Positions 47,490 to 58,384 of a DNA stretch of 64,000 nucleotides are shown here, in pieces. The stretch comes from Metallyticus violacea. Its lineage: Eukaryota; Arthropoda; Insecta; Mantodea; Metallyticidae. The DNA is taken from positions 31,406,001 to 31,470,000 of the forward strand of contig CM060843.1 in the NCBI GenBank assembly GCA_030762175.1, in the 5' to 3' direction. Position numbers and translations under genes: made by a program. The notes beneath the pieces were generated by a model. That model saw only the letters and a list, made by a program, of their open reading frames with translations, ran no database searches and was not told where the DNA came from. Within the stretch, counting starts at the first letter, position 1. Each line of letters begins with the position of its first letter.

Positions 47490-48520
47490 CCCTGTTGTAC
47501 TTAATATAAATGAACCCTTTTTCAGAACAACATGAATCACATGATGTATCCATACTCTCTCCAAGCTTATATAACACAGACAGTTCAGTTCTTGTAGATA
47601 TAATAGAGATCTTTAATTCTTGTACAGTGGCATATGATTCCCATTGCAATAAACCTTATAAAATTCCCCATACATTCTCCTTAGGATTTAGGCTGGAGGA
47701 ATGGCAGAACTGGGGAATTCCATGAAACCATTTTTGTGGTGAAACCACTCCCTTATGGATCTGGCAGATTGGATAGTTGCCATGCTTAAATATCCAGTTC
47801 TCTGTTCCAATCCTCTCTGCAACAGGCAAAAAGTGCTTTTCAAGCAGTGTGTAATAGTGTATGGCTTTCATATAACCTGTAGAAAATGCAAGATATGCTT
47901 TCCCCTCATATCTAAATCCACCCTAGACCATCAGAGACTTTCCTCCTTGCAGCCTCTTTGAAAACGCTTTTTCTTCTTTTCTGAGGTCATGCCAGTAGTG
48001 TGCCCAACCATCAGGACCATCCAAGTTGAATATTATGTGCTTCCGTCCTTCGTTCCAGGTGATGTGTTTCTTAGCCCAGTTAACTCATTTCTGACAGAGA
48101 TTCTTCTTTTTTTTATTTATATATATATATATATATATTTCAATATGTTTGTTTTCTGATTAGCCTAGACAACATTGATTTGTGAACATTGACAGTGGGA
48201 TCATGAGCAAGTTGTCCCAGCAATGATCCACCATTATCAAGCTTTCTGATCACTTGCCTCTTTTGTTAGGGTGTAAGTTTTTGAGGTCTTCCATGTGACT
48301 TTTTCATTCCATAATTATTTTCTACCTTCAGAAAGTTACTTATCACGAATGGTGAACTGCCAAGCTTTTTTGCTATTTCCCGAGATGAAGATCCTTCTCT
48401 TTTTTAGACTTTAACTTATTCTTCTTCTAAGCTGGACAACCATGCTTTCTGACCTATGCTTGCTTAATTGTGCTCTCTTCACAAACACAGGACACAAGGC
48501 TGCTCACTCCACAGCTGCGG
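47490..48520 (-). pseudogene. Tc3/Tc1-type transposase remnant
   Basis: Minus strand from right to left. GSSSREIAKKLGSSPFVISN then NNYGMKKSHGRPQKLT (helix-turn-helix N-terminus with the GRPxKLT linker, about 48410-48250). Next are NLDGPDGWAHYWHDLRKEE (48040-47980), GGKSLMVWGGFRYEGKAYL and YYTLLEKHFLPVAERIGTEN (47850-47790), then WIFKHGNYPICQIHK where the second catalytic Asp of WxxQQDNAP reads HGN, and LNPKENVWGIL (about 47690-47660) for the NPxENLWG block. The first Asp region reads FNLDGPDG. It is broken by a stop or two and an (AT)n at 48115-48139. Terminal repeats were not found. Confidence 0.8.
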
Positions 48521-49340
48521 AACTGTGTTTGCATATAAAGGTCATGAAATATTTAGCATGTTCTTATAATTTTGCAACAGGATTATTTTTTATCTTCTGA
48601 CCTGTGTGTAATGAATGCATATGTTTGCAACTAACCCTACGATAAAGGTAATATAATTTGATATACTTAAGTTTGCATAAATTTGATTTCAGTTTTTCTC
48701 TATACATGACTAGTCTCATCGGTTGGCCTTATGTTTTACAGTGCACCAGTACCTATGGCAATAAACACACTCAGCATCATTGTCTTCTTCACTTTCATCA
48801 CTGCATTCATGGTACAAAATATTTCCTTCCTTTGTAGTTTTGTAGTACAAAATTTCTCCTATGATACAGATTATCAGGAATTTTTCTGTAGTTCTCTTTA
48901 GTAAGGAAAATCAGGGATTAACATTGCTCTCTCTGAATGTCCATTTCTGAAATGTTGTTTCTTCATTGCATTGTAGGACTTAACACTAGATGTGGTTATC
49001 AGTCCTAGTCAGTAGGTAAATAGAAGCAGATGTTTTGCTGGCAGAGCTATCAGGAGAAGGTCCATTTTAATTTTCTTCATCATGAGTTAGAAAATCGGAA
49101 TGTTGACAAACATTGCGATTGAGGGGCAGATTCCATATTTTTGAAACCCATTTACAGCATTTTCAATAGTTGCTGCTTTTGAAAATACTTTACCTATTAA
49201 TCCAGCAATCTGGTAGGTAGTTGCAGCTGGAACCACAATTGCACCTCTTTTGCATAGTAAGTCTTTAATGGTGACATAAAGGCTAAAATCTGTGGGTTGA
49301 GTGCAGAGATAAATACACCATATAAATACTATGATTTTGA
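48521..49340. other. Intron 1 DNA, unassigned
   Basis: No protein domain. A 110-codon minus-strand open frame here runs into the (ATT)n array and is not credible as a gene. Confidence 0.5.
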
Positions 49341-49344
49341 CCAG

Positions 49345-49346
<2 letters not shown>

Positions 49347-49395
<49 letters not shown>
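49347..49395. repeat. (ATT)n microsatellite at a SINE B 3' tail
   Basis: About 16 ATT units directly abutting the 3' (A/T-rich tail) end of the minus-strand SINE B copy at 49396. Confidence 0.93.
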
Positions 49396-49396
<1 letters not shown>

Positions 49397-49562
49397 TTTT
49401 GTTTATTTAAGAAATGCACTTTAACATCTCTGTCATTAGAATTCCATTCTATTCAGGGCATGAAGAGGCCTCTTCTTCCAGGCTTGAGGTTCTTTTATGT
49501 CCCATATTTCTACAAAATGGAATCAATGGCATTGATTCCTTTCTGAAGAAAGCCATATACTT
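49396..49562 (-). mobile_element. SINE B copy 4, 5'-truncated
   Basis: Only the 3' half of SINE B remains (complement of GAAAGAAGCC-type and CTGAATAGAATGG text, ending at TTAAATAAACA). The tRNA head is missing. Confidence 0.75.
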
Positions 49563-49982
49563 CATCACATTCGTATTCCTCATGTGTAAATAATATCCAT
49601 TTAGCATAATGACTTTCGGATTTTCTTTCAATGGTTTTACAATGTGAATGAAATGTATCATCCATGTAGCAAATAAGTAGAAATGTATCCACCATGAAGG
49701 ATGGCAGGCAGAAATTGTACAGATGGCACATAGTCATTAAAGTATCTCTTTCCATAAAGGATAGACTGCATAATCTGCTTTTTTTCTTTCAAACTGAGGA
49801 TTTTAAAGGTCTCATGTTGTACATTAGTTGGACTAGTTTTGTTTAAACATTTTGCAAGGAGAAAAGTTTATTTTGTTTTGGGCATCTTTTATAATATATT
49901 ATCTTGCAATTAGAAACACTGGCTTCCTAAAATTGGATGTCTGAAATTAGCCTACCAAATTTATCAGATAGTACTTAATTTA
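49563..49982. other. Intron 1 DNA between SINE B copies, unassigned
   Basis: Overlapping short minus-strand open frames without recognisable domains. Confidence 0.45.
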
Positions 49983-50272
49983 TTAGGTTTATTTAAGGTT
50001 TCTCTTTAACATTTCTGTTATTAGCATCCCATTCAATTCAAGATGTGAAATTACCAATAAATTTTGCTCAGATGCCTCTTCTTTCAGGCTTAAGGTTCTT
50101 TTACAAGCTGTAAACATATGACACAGGTTCATTTTCTTTACTTCTCTTCTGAAGAAAGCCATACTTAAGATCTTTGCACCCTAAAAATCCATTGGCCATA
50201 GTTGGTTTTGAACTCACGACCTTGGGTCTACTGGGTAAGTGTGATTGTTGTTAGACCAACGAGGACCAACAT
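49983..50272 (-). mobile_element. SINE B copy 5, diverged full-length
   Basis: Complement of the head (GTTGGTCCTCGTTGGTCTAA at about 50252-50271) through the body to TTAAATAAACC at 49985-50000. Many substitutions: an old copy. Confidence 0.78.
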
Positions 50273-51056
50273 CCAATATTAGGAATCGGCACCCATAATA
50301 CATATGGCAAGGTAGTTACATGTAGCATACATTTGTGCAATAATATTCAACACTTGTAAACTACATTATAATATCTTTGAAATATAAGTTACTTTAATTG
50401 TTATATGTACCTTCTATGAAATATTGGATGATAAATTCCTCTCCTCAAAACTCACTACACCTCAAAAAGATAACTTCTAACACAATTGAGTTTCAATTGA
50501 TAACTTCCAGCCACAGATTATCTTCTAGCTCAGTACATTAGAATGGCATTCTCTTAATGTAGTAGTTCCATACTAGCACAACAGAGTGCAGCACTTCATG
50601 GAGAAAAAATGTATATATCTGATGTTAGGATTCCATCCAATATTCAGCTCCTTTTGAGTAGTCATTCACATCCAACAACTTGGATTTGCACCTCGAAATA
50701 CACAAAACACTAATCAGCTCCTGAATGACTGATTATGAACACTCAACATGTTAAAACATGTAGGAGACATTTGCCGGTAACCTGGACATTTTAGGAGTAT
50801 CCTAGAGTGTACTCTGATGCAACCATGGATATCAGGACAATCTACAGTGATAGCTGATAAACATTGTCTGTTGTGTCCCTCAAAGGGCAGAAGTCTCCGA
50901 ACAAGTAGGTTGTTTGTATGCTGTTTAAGATACTCTGTCTGATTTGTTCTTTGGCTATGCTATTTATCACTGCACGTGTGCTTCTTGAGAGATTTCCATT
51001 TTTCTCTTTCTTGCTACTTTTGACCATTCTGGACCTGTATAATCCGTGAAGAGGTC
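50273..51056. other. Intron 1 DNA, unassigned
   Basis: No recognisable repeat or coding signal. Confidence 0.5.
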
Positions 51057-51058
51057 TG

Positions 51059-51090
<32 letters not shown>

Positions 51091-51233
51091 CTTCTTCTTC
51101 TTCATCTCCTCCTCCGCCTTCTCCTCCGCCTCCTCCTCCGCCTCCTCCTCCGCCTCCGCCTCCGCCTTCTCCTCCGCCTCCTCCTCCTCCTCCTCCTCCT
51201 TCTTCTTCTTCTTCTTCTTCTTCTTCTTCTTCT
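51057..51233. repeat. Compound polypyrimidine tract (TTC)n-(TCC/CCG)n-(TTC)n
   Basis: About 177 bp with only C and T on the + strand apart from isolated G and A: TTC units on both outer thirds and TCC/CCG units in the middle. Open frames through it (poly-Leu one way, poly-Lys the other) are artefacts. Confidence 0.95.
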
Positions 51234-51239
51234 ATATAG

Positions 51240-51524
51240 TATATAGTTTATTTAAGGATGCTGTTTAACATCGTAGGTCATCAGCGTCCCATTCTATTCA
51301 GGGCGTGAAACGGCCAACAAATTTTGCTGAGAGACCTCTTCTTTCAGGCTTGAGCTTCTTTATCATGCCGTAAATGTATGACACGGGGCCCACAGCTTTA
51401 CTTCCCTTCCAAAGGAAGCCATACTTGAGATTGTTACGCCTGAAAAAATCCATCAATCCTAACCCGCAACCTTGGGTTTAGAAGGTAAGTATGGTTACCA
51501 CTACACCACCAGGACCAACGTTCA
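51240..51524 (-). mobile_element. SINE B copy 6, full-length
   Basis: Complement of the head GTTGGTCCTGGTGGTGTAGT (about 51502-51524) through the body to the 3' end TTAAATAAAC at 51245-51258. The 3' end adjoins the (TTC/GAA)n tract with only a short TATA-rich spacer. Confidence 0.87.
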
Positions 51525-54200
51525 TCTTCTTCTGGGTCTGCCTTATGTCTTTTTTCCAATCGTGGGGTATGGAGATCTTGTAGGTCCACCTATTGTTCTG
51601 AATTCTTGTGACATGGTCTTCACATTACCATATGATTCTGGTGGTTAGTTGTGCAATGTCTGTTGCCTGAAATAACTGGTTTATTACTACTGTAGATATT
51701 TTGTCCTTCAAAGTTATTACTAAGATCTGCCTTGCAATTTTCTTTGGCATATTTGAATTGTTTTCTTTTGTATTTCTGTTAGTGACTGTGCCTGGCACCC
51801 ATAGAGTAATGCAGGATATACACAGGTTTCCAGCATCTGGAATCTGATTTTCTTAGTTAGTGTTTGGTCTAACAGTATAAATTTAAGGGTGCAAAATGCT
51901 CCCCAGGTTAGTAAAATTCTTCTTTGTATTCTTTTTTTATTTTATCTTGGAAGGAAATAAGTTGTGTTATATTCACTCACATATGTCAGGACTGTTATAT
52001 CTCTTTGTATCAGGGTTTCACGTTCGTTTGATAAACAGTGTCTTCAGTTTGTTGAGTGAGAGTCCTGCATTTTTGCTATGCTTGCATAATTGTTCTAGCA
52101 TAGTTTATAGTCCTGTCAGTGTTTTGGCGAATAGGACCACATTGTTGGCAAATCTTAGATACGTTAATCAAATGCCACTTTTGTTGATTCCAAAATTAAT
52201 GTGCCAGTTCTCATCCTAAATATATGCTTCATTAAACAGACGAGTTTGGCAGAGATTAGATGCCTTGGTGATCTCTTTTTAATTGGAATAGTTGATTTCT
52301 TGTGTAGATATGAACGTGTTTTACATCTATTCCTTGTGCTGCCAGGGCATGTAGTATACTTGTATGTTTGACTTGAGTCAAAGACCTTACAATAGTCTAG
52401 TCAATAAAAGTGAGATACAATGTCAGATGGGACTCCTCTGCTTTCTCAATCAGCTGGTTTATAGTTTGGAGATGATCTCTTGTGCTAAACCTTGTACAGA
52501 AACCTGGCTGTTCCGGTGATTGATTTTCATCCAGGATCTTTGTTATTCTTCTAGTTTAATTTTTCATAAATAGTATGTGTATGTATATATATATATATAT
52601 TTGTTATCAGGCTTAAAGGTATTTGATATCAGGCTTAAACGTATTTGACATCAGGCTTATAGGTTTGTAGTTGCTTGTGGCATCTCTGGTGCCTTTTTTT
52701 TTTTGTAGAAGAACAATTGTATTGGTTTTCCATTGTTTAGGTATGTCATCTGTTTTTAGAATGGCATTGAAGAGTTTGGTGATTATGCCGGCTTTAGTAA
52801 TTTGATTTTATTCCTCTTCACCTGGGGTCTTCTTTTAATAGCAGTTTGAACTTCACAGAACAGGATAGGTGGAGGTGGTGTGTTTGACAGAGTGGAGATG
52901 GAGTTTGCATATAGGTGTTTGTAGTAACCCGTAATTGAGTTGATTATGTATTTTCCCCTCTGGACTCTTTTGTTCTAAGTATCTATTTCTTTTCTTTGTT
53001 CACATTGCTTCTTTATTGATTTTGATGATTCCATGATTTGTTTCATTTGCTTTGTGTGGTAGTTGCAAATATCTTTCCTGATTTAAGAGTGGAACGTCAG
53101 GAGTGTTTTAATGTGTTGACATATTTCTAAGTAGTTTTACTTTTAATCTACCTAAGATTTTAAGATTGTTTCACTATGTTGATTCCTACATTCATCATTA
53201 GTTAATCTTTCCTGATTTCTCTTTTGGTCCATTTATCCAGTTCTGCATACTCCAGTTTATGTTCTGATTTGTCTCTCATTGGTTGTAATAGTGCCCTGTA
53301 TTCGATCAGCTGTATACTGTATTTGCTCATTTTCTCCTGTTTTCATGCAGGAGGTCTTCTTGAGAGCCTCATTGTTTGCTTATTTTATGTAATTCTCTAG
53401 GGTAGCATATTGGGTTCCTTTGTGTTAAAACTGTCCTGTGTTAGTTGTTCTTGCAACTTGTGTTGGAAGTCTTCCTTGTCTACATTTTCTTTACCTATTT
53501 TGTGTGTTTGTACATTCTCCTTTTTTTCATCCTTATTTTTGTCTGTACCATGCTATGGTCCAAGCTAAATTTTAGATTGTTTACTTTTTGGATGTCTATC
53601 ATATCTCCAAATTTTTTCACATAAATATGCTCTCTTATTTATCTTACCATCTGGTGATCGCCAATTCCAATTAAGGTGAGGTTGCTTTCTGAAGAACGTG
53701 TTTGCCATTATCAATCTATGTTCCTATGAAAACTGAATAAAAATCCTTTTCCCCTCCTGTTTCTGACCCCCCACTTTATTATTTATATCGTGCATAATGA
53801 AGTTCTTTTGTGATCTGTATGTGTTCATTGTTGATCTTAATTTGTTGTAGTACTCTTCCAATTCCTCTTCATACTAGCCTCTGTTGGAGATACGTTTGTA
53901 TGATTGTTGTTGTGTAGTGTTTCATGACTAGTTTTTTTATTACTGCAATTCTTTTTGAAATTTCCACCTCTTCTTGTACCATGTATTTTAAGCCTTTTCT
54001 GATTATAAAAACTACTCCCTTCTGGCCAGCTGTTTCTTCTTTATAATAAAATAGGTCACCCCCCCCCCCCAAATATTGGTTCCCCTAGCCTTCTCATTTT
54101 ACTTAGACCTATGATGTCGACCTTTATAAAGCACTGTGTATTTTCTAGTTCTTCTTTTCTTTCCTCTGTTCTGAGTGTCTGTATTTAATGTTGCTATTAC
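51525..54200 (-). mobile_element. RTE-type LINE, decayed (endonuclease and RT)
   Basis: Minus strand from right to left. Endonuclease part: LFYYKEETAGQKGVVFIIRK, MVQEEVEISKRIAVIK (54060-53940), then NKVGGQKQEGKR, IMANTFFRKQPHLNWNWRSP and DGK (about 53740-53640), the (V/I)ANTFF-x-W-T-W-RSPDG block of RTE endonucleases. RT part: ITKLFNAILKTDDIPKQWKT, SNYKPISLMSNTFKP (52790-52640), NQSPEQPGFCTRFSTRDHLQ (about 52530-52480), LYLTFID, then LRFANNVVLFAKTLTGL where the catalytic Y/FADD reads FANN (about 52160-52110). It carries many shifts and a 22-bp tandem triplication. No ORF1 was seen, as usual for RTE. Inside CEPT1 intron 1, antisense. Confidence 0.8.
52601..52663. repeat. 22-bp unit in three tandem copies inside the RTE RT
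   Basis: TATCAGGCTTAAAGGTATTT-like units start at about 52601, 52622 and 52644 with few differences. The unit corresponds to the SLMSNTFK-like coding block. An (AT)n run lies directly left (52583-52601). Confidence 0.85.
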
Positions 54201-54817
54201 AAATCCCTGCTTTCCATTTAATGTTTGTTTGGAGTTCTTATTCATGATTCTGAGTGAGTGAATTGTTGTTGTTCAGGTCATTATGGTTTTGAGGCAGCAT
54301 ATTCCAGTTGGTCCTTTAGTATTTCTTATATCTTACCTTCTCTTTGCCTTTTGCTTTCTCTTCCCTTGCTAACTTCATCTGTTGGTTCTGGATTATGTCT
54401 ATTTTGTTTTCCTAGCATAATTAATAGCTGAGAAGTTCAAAATTAGCACTTCCTGCTTACTTCTACCAATTTATAATCCACTATCATCCTACAACTCCCA
54501 CCCCTCCACAGTGATTAAACCCCTTTTGCAAGTAGGTATGCTTAGCAGCCCTCTATAGGCTCACCACTAGCTCAGCTTGCAACTAAGGTCAATCAGACAT
54601 GACAATTTTCAATTCCCTGAAGATGATGGCAGAGCTTATTGCCATTGAAAACTTGGATAAGTTTGTCTACCTCTCTTGGCTGATTGCCTGAGGATTTCTC
54701 TTAATATATGTTCAGAAAGCCTCAAGTCATTCATTAAAATTGTTTTCTTCATTATCTTCTTTCTGACAAATTGAAATACTATAAATCATGTCATTAAGAA
54801 TTAGCTGATAGATCCAT
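54201..54817. other. Intron 1 DNA, unassigned
   Basis: May contain the 5' end of the RTE element; nothing else recognised. Confidence 0.45.
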
Positions 54818-55088
54818 ATTTACCTCCTAAACCCAAGTTCACGGGTTTAAACCCAGCCAGGACTGATGTATTTTTTCGGGCATAAAAATCCTAAGTATGG
54901 CTTTCTTCAGAAGGGAAGTAAAGCCATGGGTCCCGTGTCGTACAATTACGGCACGATAAAGAACCTCAAGCCTGAAAGAACAGGCCTCTGAGCAAAATTT
55001 GTTGGCCGTTTCACACCCTGAATTGAATGGGAGGCTGATGACCTGAGATGTTAAAGAGCATCCATAAATAAACCAAATTAAAAAAAAT
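54818..55088 (+). mobile_element. SINE B copy 7
   Basis: The head is missing its first 15-20 bases (starts CCATATTTACCTCCTAAACC), then GGGTTTAAACCCAGCCAGGA in place of the B box, the body, and the 3' end CATCCATAAATAAACC plus an A-rich tail. Confidence 0.84.
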
Positions 55089-57314
55089 TAGCTGAAAGAT
55101 AATACTTATAACTCAAACACATAATAACAGCATTAATATTAATAATATCTATTAATGCTAGCTGTCAGGAGGAAGCATTCTGTATAAAATATGTTCAAAA
55201 CTTGCAGAAGAGGAAAGAGAAAGAAACATGGTGGATCTGCAATTCTATTGATCTCAAATCATTTGGACAAAATGCTTGGAATGCTTGTATTACAGTATAA
55301 ACCACCTTTGGTTTATACTGAAAATACAGTGAAATAATATGTCATTGGAAAAGCTCAAAAGATTGACAGAAAGATTGCCTAAGAGCAGACATCTCAGAAG
55401 AACCAAATGTGGGCTAAGTTTGGTTACCAATATGACAAATTGTTATACTATATTTCACTGTGAAAATCCCCAATACAAAAAAATTGCTTACCAATGTTTG
55501 TTCCCTCTATCTAGCAATGGAAAGACAAAGGAAGGAGGAATTCACTGTGTGTATTTCCATGTTAAGTCATTAATCGCTAACTGATACACTTGATTTTGAT
55601 ACCCATGTGCATTATCTGCTCCTGTTGTGATTATTCGACTGCATTTTGGTACTTTCTAACATCAATAGTAAGTCCAGATCAGAGTATAGATAGATTGCCT
55701 GATCCTGCTTATGGCATATATGTATTTCATGACAACTAGTGCACCTTCATGTAGATCATACACACTGATTTCCCCTTCTCCTCCCCAGGCTATGCTATTC
55801 GTGCAGTTTCTATGTTTGACAGAACTGATTTTGAGAGCCTGCCTAAGGGTAACAATGTCAGACTTGCAGCTAGTATTACTAATAATAATGACCTTTAAAG
55901 TTTGTGATTTTATTCTAAAAATTTAAGTTTAAAATTTTTAAATCTTGAAAGCTTAAAAGCAGGTAAAGAGAAAGTTTCATGCCTAAATAAGGTTTGATAT
56001 GTTATTTAAAGTGGTATTCCATCTCTCTCTCTTTTTGTGAATGATGTTTCATTTCTATTTTTACTACAATGGCATCATAATGTCTGAATAAGGTTTGATT
56101 TCTCAATTGAAATGACATTCTTCCCTCCCTTTTTAATGGAGATTTATGTCTGTATCATCAATATTCATCATTGATATTTTTTAATATTATTTAATGCCTG
56201 TTTTTACTTCTGAGGAATTTTAGTTTGTGAATGCTTTTTTTTAAATTTATTTATTTATTTAGTAAGGAATTGTTCCTGGTACCTTCTGCTTGGGCACTGA
56301 TGAGAACAGAGGAACCTGTAATAATTTCAGACTGGGAAGACATTCCTTTCTTAGCAACTTATGCTTGAAATGCTTCTTTTCCCAGTTTTATCATTTCACC
56401 TCACGTTGAGGTTGTTAAGACACAAACTTGTGAACAGAGGTCTATGTTTGACTTCTGCTAGGAACCGAACTGAAATGTGCAAATTTGCATCAAGAAGCTT
56501 GACTGTATGACACAATTTAACAGATATTTTCATTCATGAAGATTAATGGGACTTTCCACATAATGAAAATGACAAAGTTATCAGTATTGAGAATTGTACT
56601 GGCACATTGAAAAATTTGTTTCACAAAATCAATGTTAAATATTTGGCCAGAACAGTAAATACCATGAGGTATTAGGTTTTTTTAATTATATATTTTATTA
56701 TTTGTATTGAAATAAATATTTTAGTGAAAATATAAATACTCAACAATGTGCATTTGTGTGGCTGTAACTGTAACTATTGGAATTTCATATTTTACATTAT
56801 TCACATTTTACATTTTTAACTATTTTTAAAACTTCATTTTGTAATTTTTTGTTGCACGAATGATTTTTATTTTCTATTAAATGTCTTTAGTAAACTTACA
56901 ATCAAATAGTGTTTGATTAAAAATTTCATCAGTTGCTACCTCTCAAAGCACAACTCCATTTAATCATTTTTTCAAAACTTTTGCATTGCAGCCCTCAGTC
57001 ATTATCTTGTGACATGTGTCCCTGTACAGAGGTTGAAACTAATGTGGCAGACATAGAGATTTTGGGCAGTCATCAAAGCAAAAGAATTTTATTTTGAAGA
57101 GATTTAACTTTAGCTAATACTATTTTGAAAAACACTTTTATAGTAAGGAAATGTGCCTTTTTGTTTATTTTCAATAATTAGTTTGTCCTGAATTGATACC
57201 TATTTTTCTTGTCTTTCAATCTAATTCATGTTTTATGACATGTTCAGAATAGTTTAATGCATAATGTGCTATATTAGTAGTTATTTAAATTCTAAATTTT
57301 GTTCTTGTAACCAG
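55089..57314. other. Intron 1 DNA, 3' part, with a possible degenerate SINE A
   Basis: Mostly unassigned AT-rich DNA. 56172-56215 resembles the complement of the SINE A 3' end, and 56405-56465 (TGAGGTTGTTAAGACACAAA) resembles its tRNA head on the + strand, both very degraded. The intron ends with a pyrimidine-rich stretch and the acceptor AACCAG at 57309-57314. Confidence 0.4.
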
Positions 57315-57462
57315 GCACCAAGATGGGCATGCTTCATCTGTGCTTTGGGTCTCTTTGTGTATCAAAGTTTAGATGCAATTGATGGAAAGCAAGCAAGGAG
57401 AACAGGAACTTCAAACCCCCTTGGAGAGCTGTTTGACCATGGCTGTGATTCCATCTCAACAG
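57315..57462 (+). CDS. CEPT1: Choline/ethanolamine phosphotransferase, coding exon 2 (catalytic motif)
   Basis: Acceptor CCAG before 57315, donor GTATAA at 57463. The exon reads [20 protein letters not shown] and then [20 protein letters not shown] plus DHGCDSIST. It carries the complete CDP-alcohol phosphotransferase signature D-G-x2-A-R-x8-G-x3-D-x3-D: D102, G103, A106, R107, G116, D120 and D124 in the joined protein. These residues bind Mg2+ and the CDP-alcohol. The preceding hydrophobic run is the second membrane helix. It joins exon 1 in phase 0 and exon 3 in phase 1 (ACA G|TA). All key residues are present, so the gene looks functional. An ATG at 57264 in the same frame lies in the intron and is not the start. 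Confidence 0.96.
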
Positions 57463-57603
57463 GTATAAATATGAAGGTTTCATATTATATATAATATGTA
57501 GCTTTGTACACCCTATCAAGAGACCTGCAAAGTGAGTATAATGCAAGTTGCAGTATATGGGAAATATTCTTTAATTTTTGTTTTCTTTTATTTTGTTTTT
57601 CAG
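57463..57603 (+). other. Intron 2 of CEPT1 (141 bp)
   Basis: Short GT-AG intron ending in TTTTGTTTTTCAG, a strong pyrimidine-rich acceptor. Confidence 0.93.
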
Positions 57604-57726
57604 TATTTGTAGCATTATCAGCATGTATAGCAGTTCAACTTGGGTACTACCCATCGTGGATGTTCTTCCAGTGTTTCTGTGCAATGACACTCTTTTATTG
57701 TGCGCATTGGCAAACATATGTATCTG
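57604..57726 (+). CDS. CEPT1: Choline/ethanolamine phosphotransferase, coding exon 3
   Basis: Starts after TTTTTCAG and ends before GTAAGT at 57727. Joined to exon 2 it gives VFVALSACIAVQLGYYPSWM then FFQCFCAMTLFYCAHWQTYV and SG. This is a further membrane segment and the AHWQTYVSG block that is highly conserved in CEPT1/bbc. Phase 1 end. The next exon should begin with a TLRFG/TMRFGRIDVTE-like sequence; I could not find it before 64000, so intron 3 exceeds 6.2 kb and the rest of the gene is outside. Confidence 0.95.
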
Positions 57727-58384
57727 GTAAGTTTTAATCAATTAAATTGTTCTGCATGTAACCATATTATTTCAGAGTGCTGTTATCTCACATGTATGGA
57801 GTTTGCATTAGTTAAGCTTGGACAACCTTGAAAGATTTCATCTGCTGTGGCTATGTTTATTGCACACACTTCTGACAGCATCAGTGTGAATCTGGAATCA
57901 TTTTTGGTACAGTCCTGTAAGATGGTGAAAAATGGCTTAAAAGTTTCAGATTTATCTCAAAGTTACATTATCTTTCTTTTTAACATTGGTTATATTCCTA
58001 TCAGTGATTGTAAAATGCTGCAAGGAGAAGTGCTTCACCATTAACAAGTCATGTGAGGGAGATATTACTCAGCTTTACAAGAATGAGTTCTCACCTGAAG
58101 TCCAGAGTGCAGAAAAATTATAAAGATATTGAGCACAGTCAGACAAACTGCAACAATAGTGATTCATGTCAAGAAAAAAATAACCCAAGAAAACCCAATA
58201 CAGAAAAGTCATACCATACAGGAACACCCAAATGCACAATTTGCTGCATAATTCACGTAAATTTGATGCTGGAAAGGCATCATGAAGCACATGGGCATGC
58301 CTTGAGAGAGCACCATATCAAAGAGCACTCCACCAATATTAGAAAATTGTATAAATGATATTTGGTGACTGACAAATTGTAACA
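57727..58384. other. Start of CEPT1 intron 3
   Basis: A 101-codon + strand open frame (58053-58358) may be the N-terminal part of the transposase that follows, but it shows no clear helix-turn-helix. Confidence 0.4.

Noticed and set aside
51046..51246. 66-codon poly-leucine open frame
   Set aside because: Pure translation of the polypyrimidine tract; no gene signal.
57264..57494. 76-codon open frame containing CEPT1 exon 2 as a single small gene
   Set aside because: Only 57315-57462 matches the family; the extensions are intron sequence beyond clear AG and GT sites.
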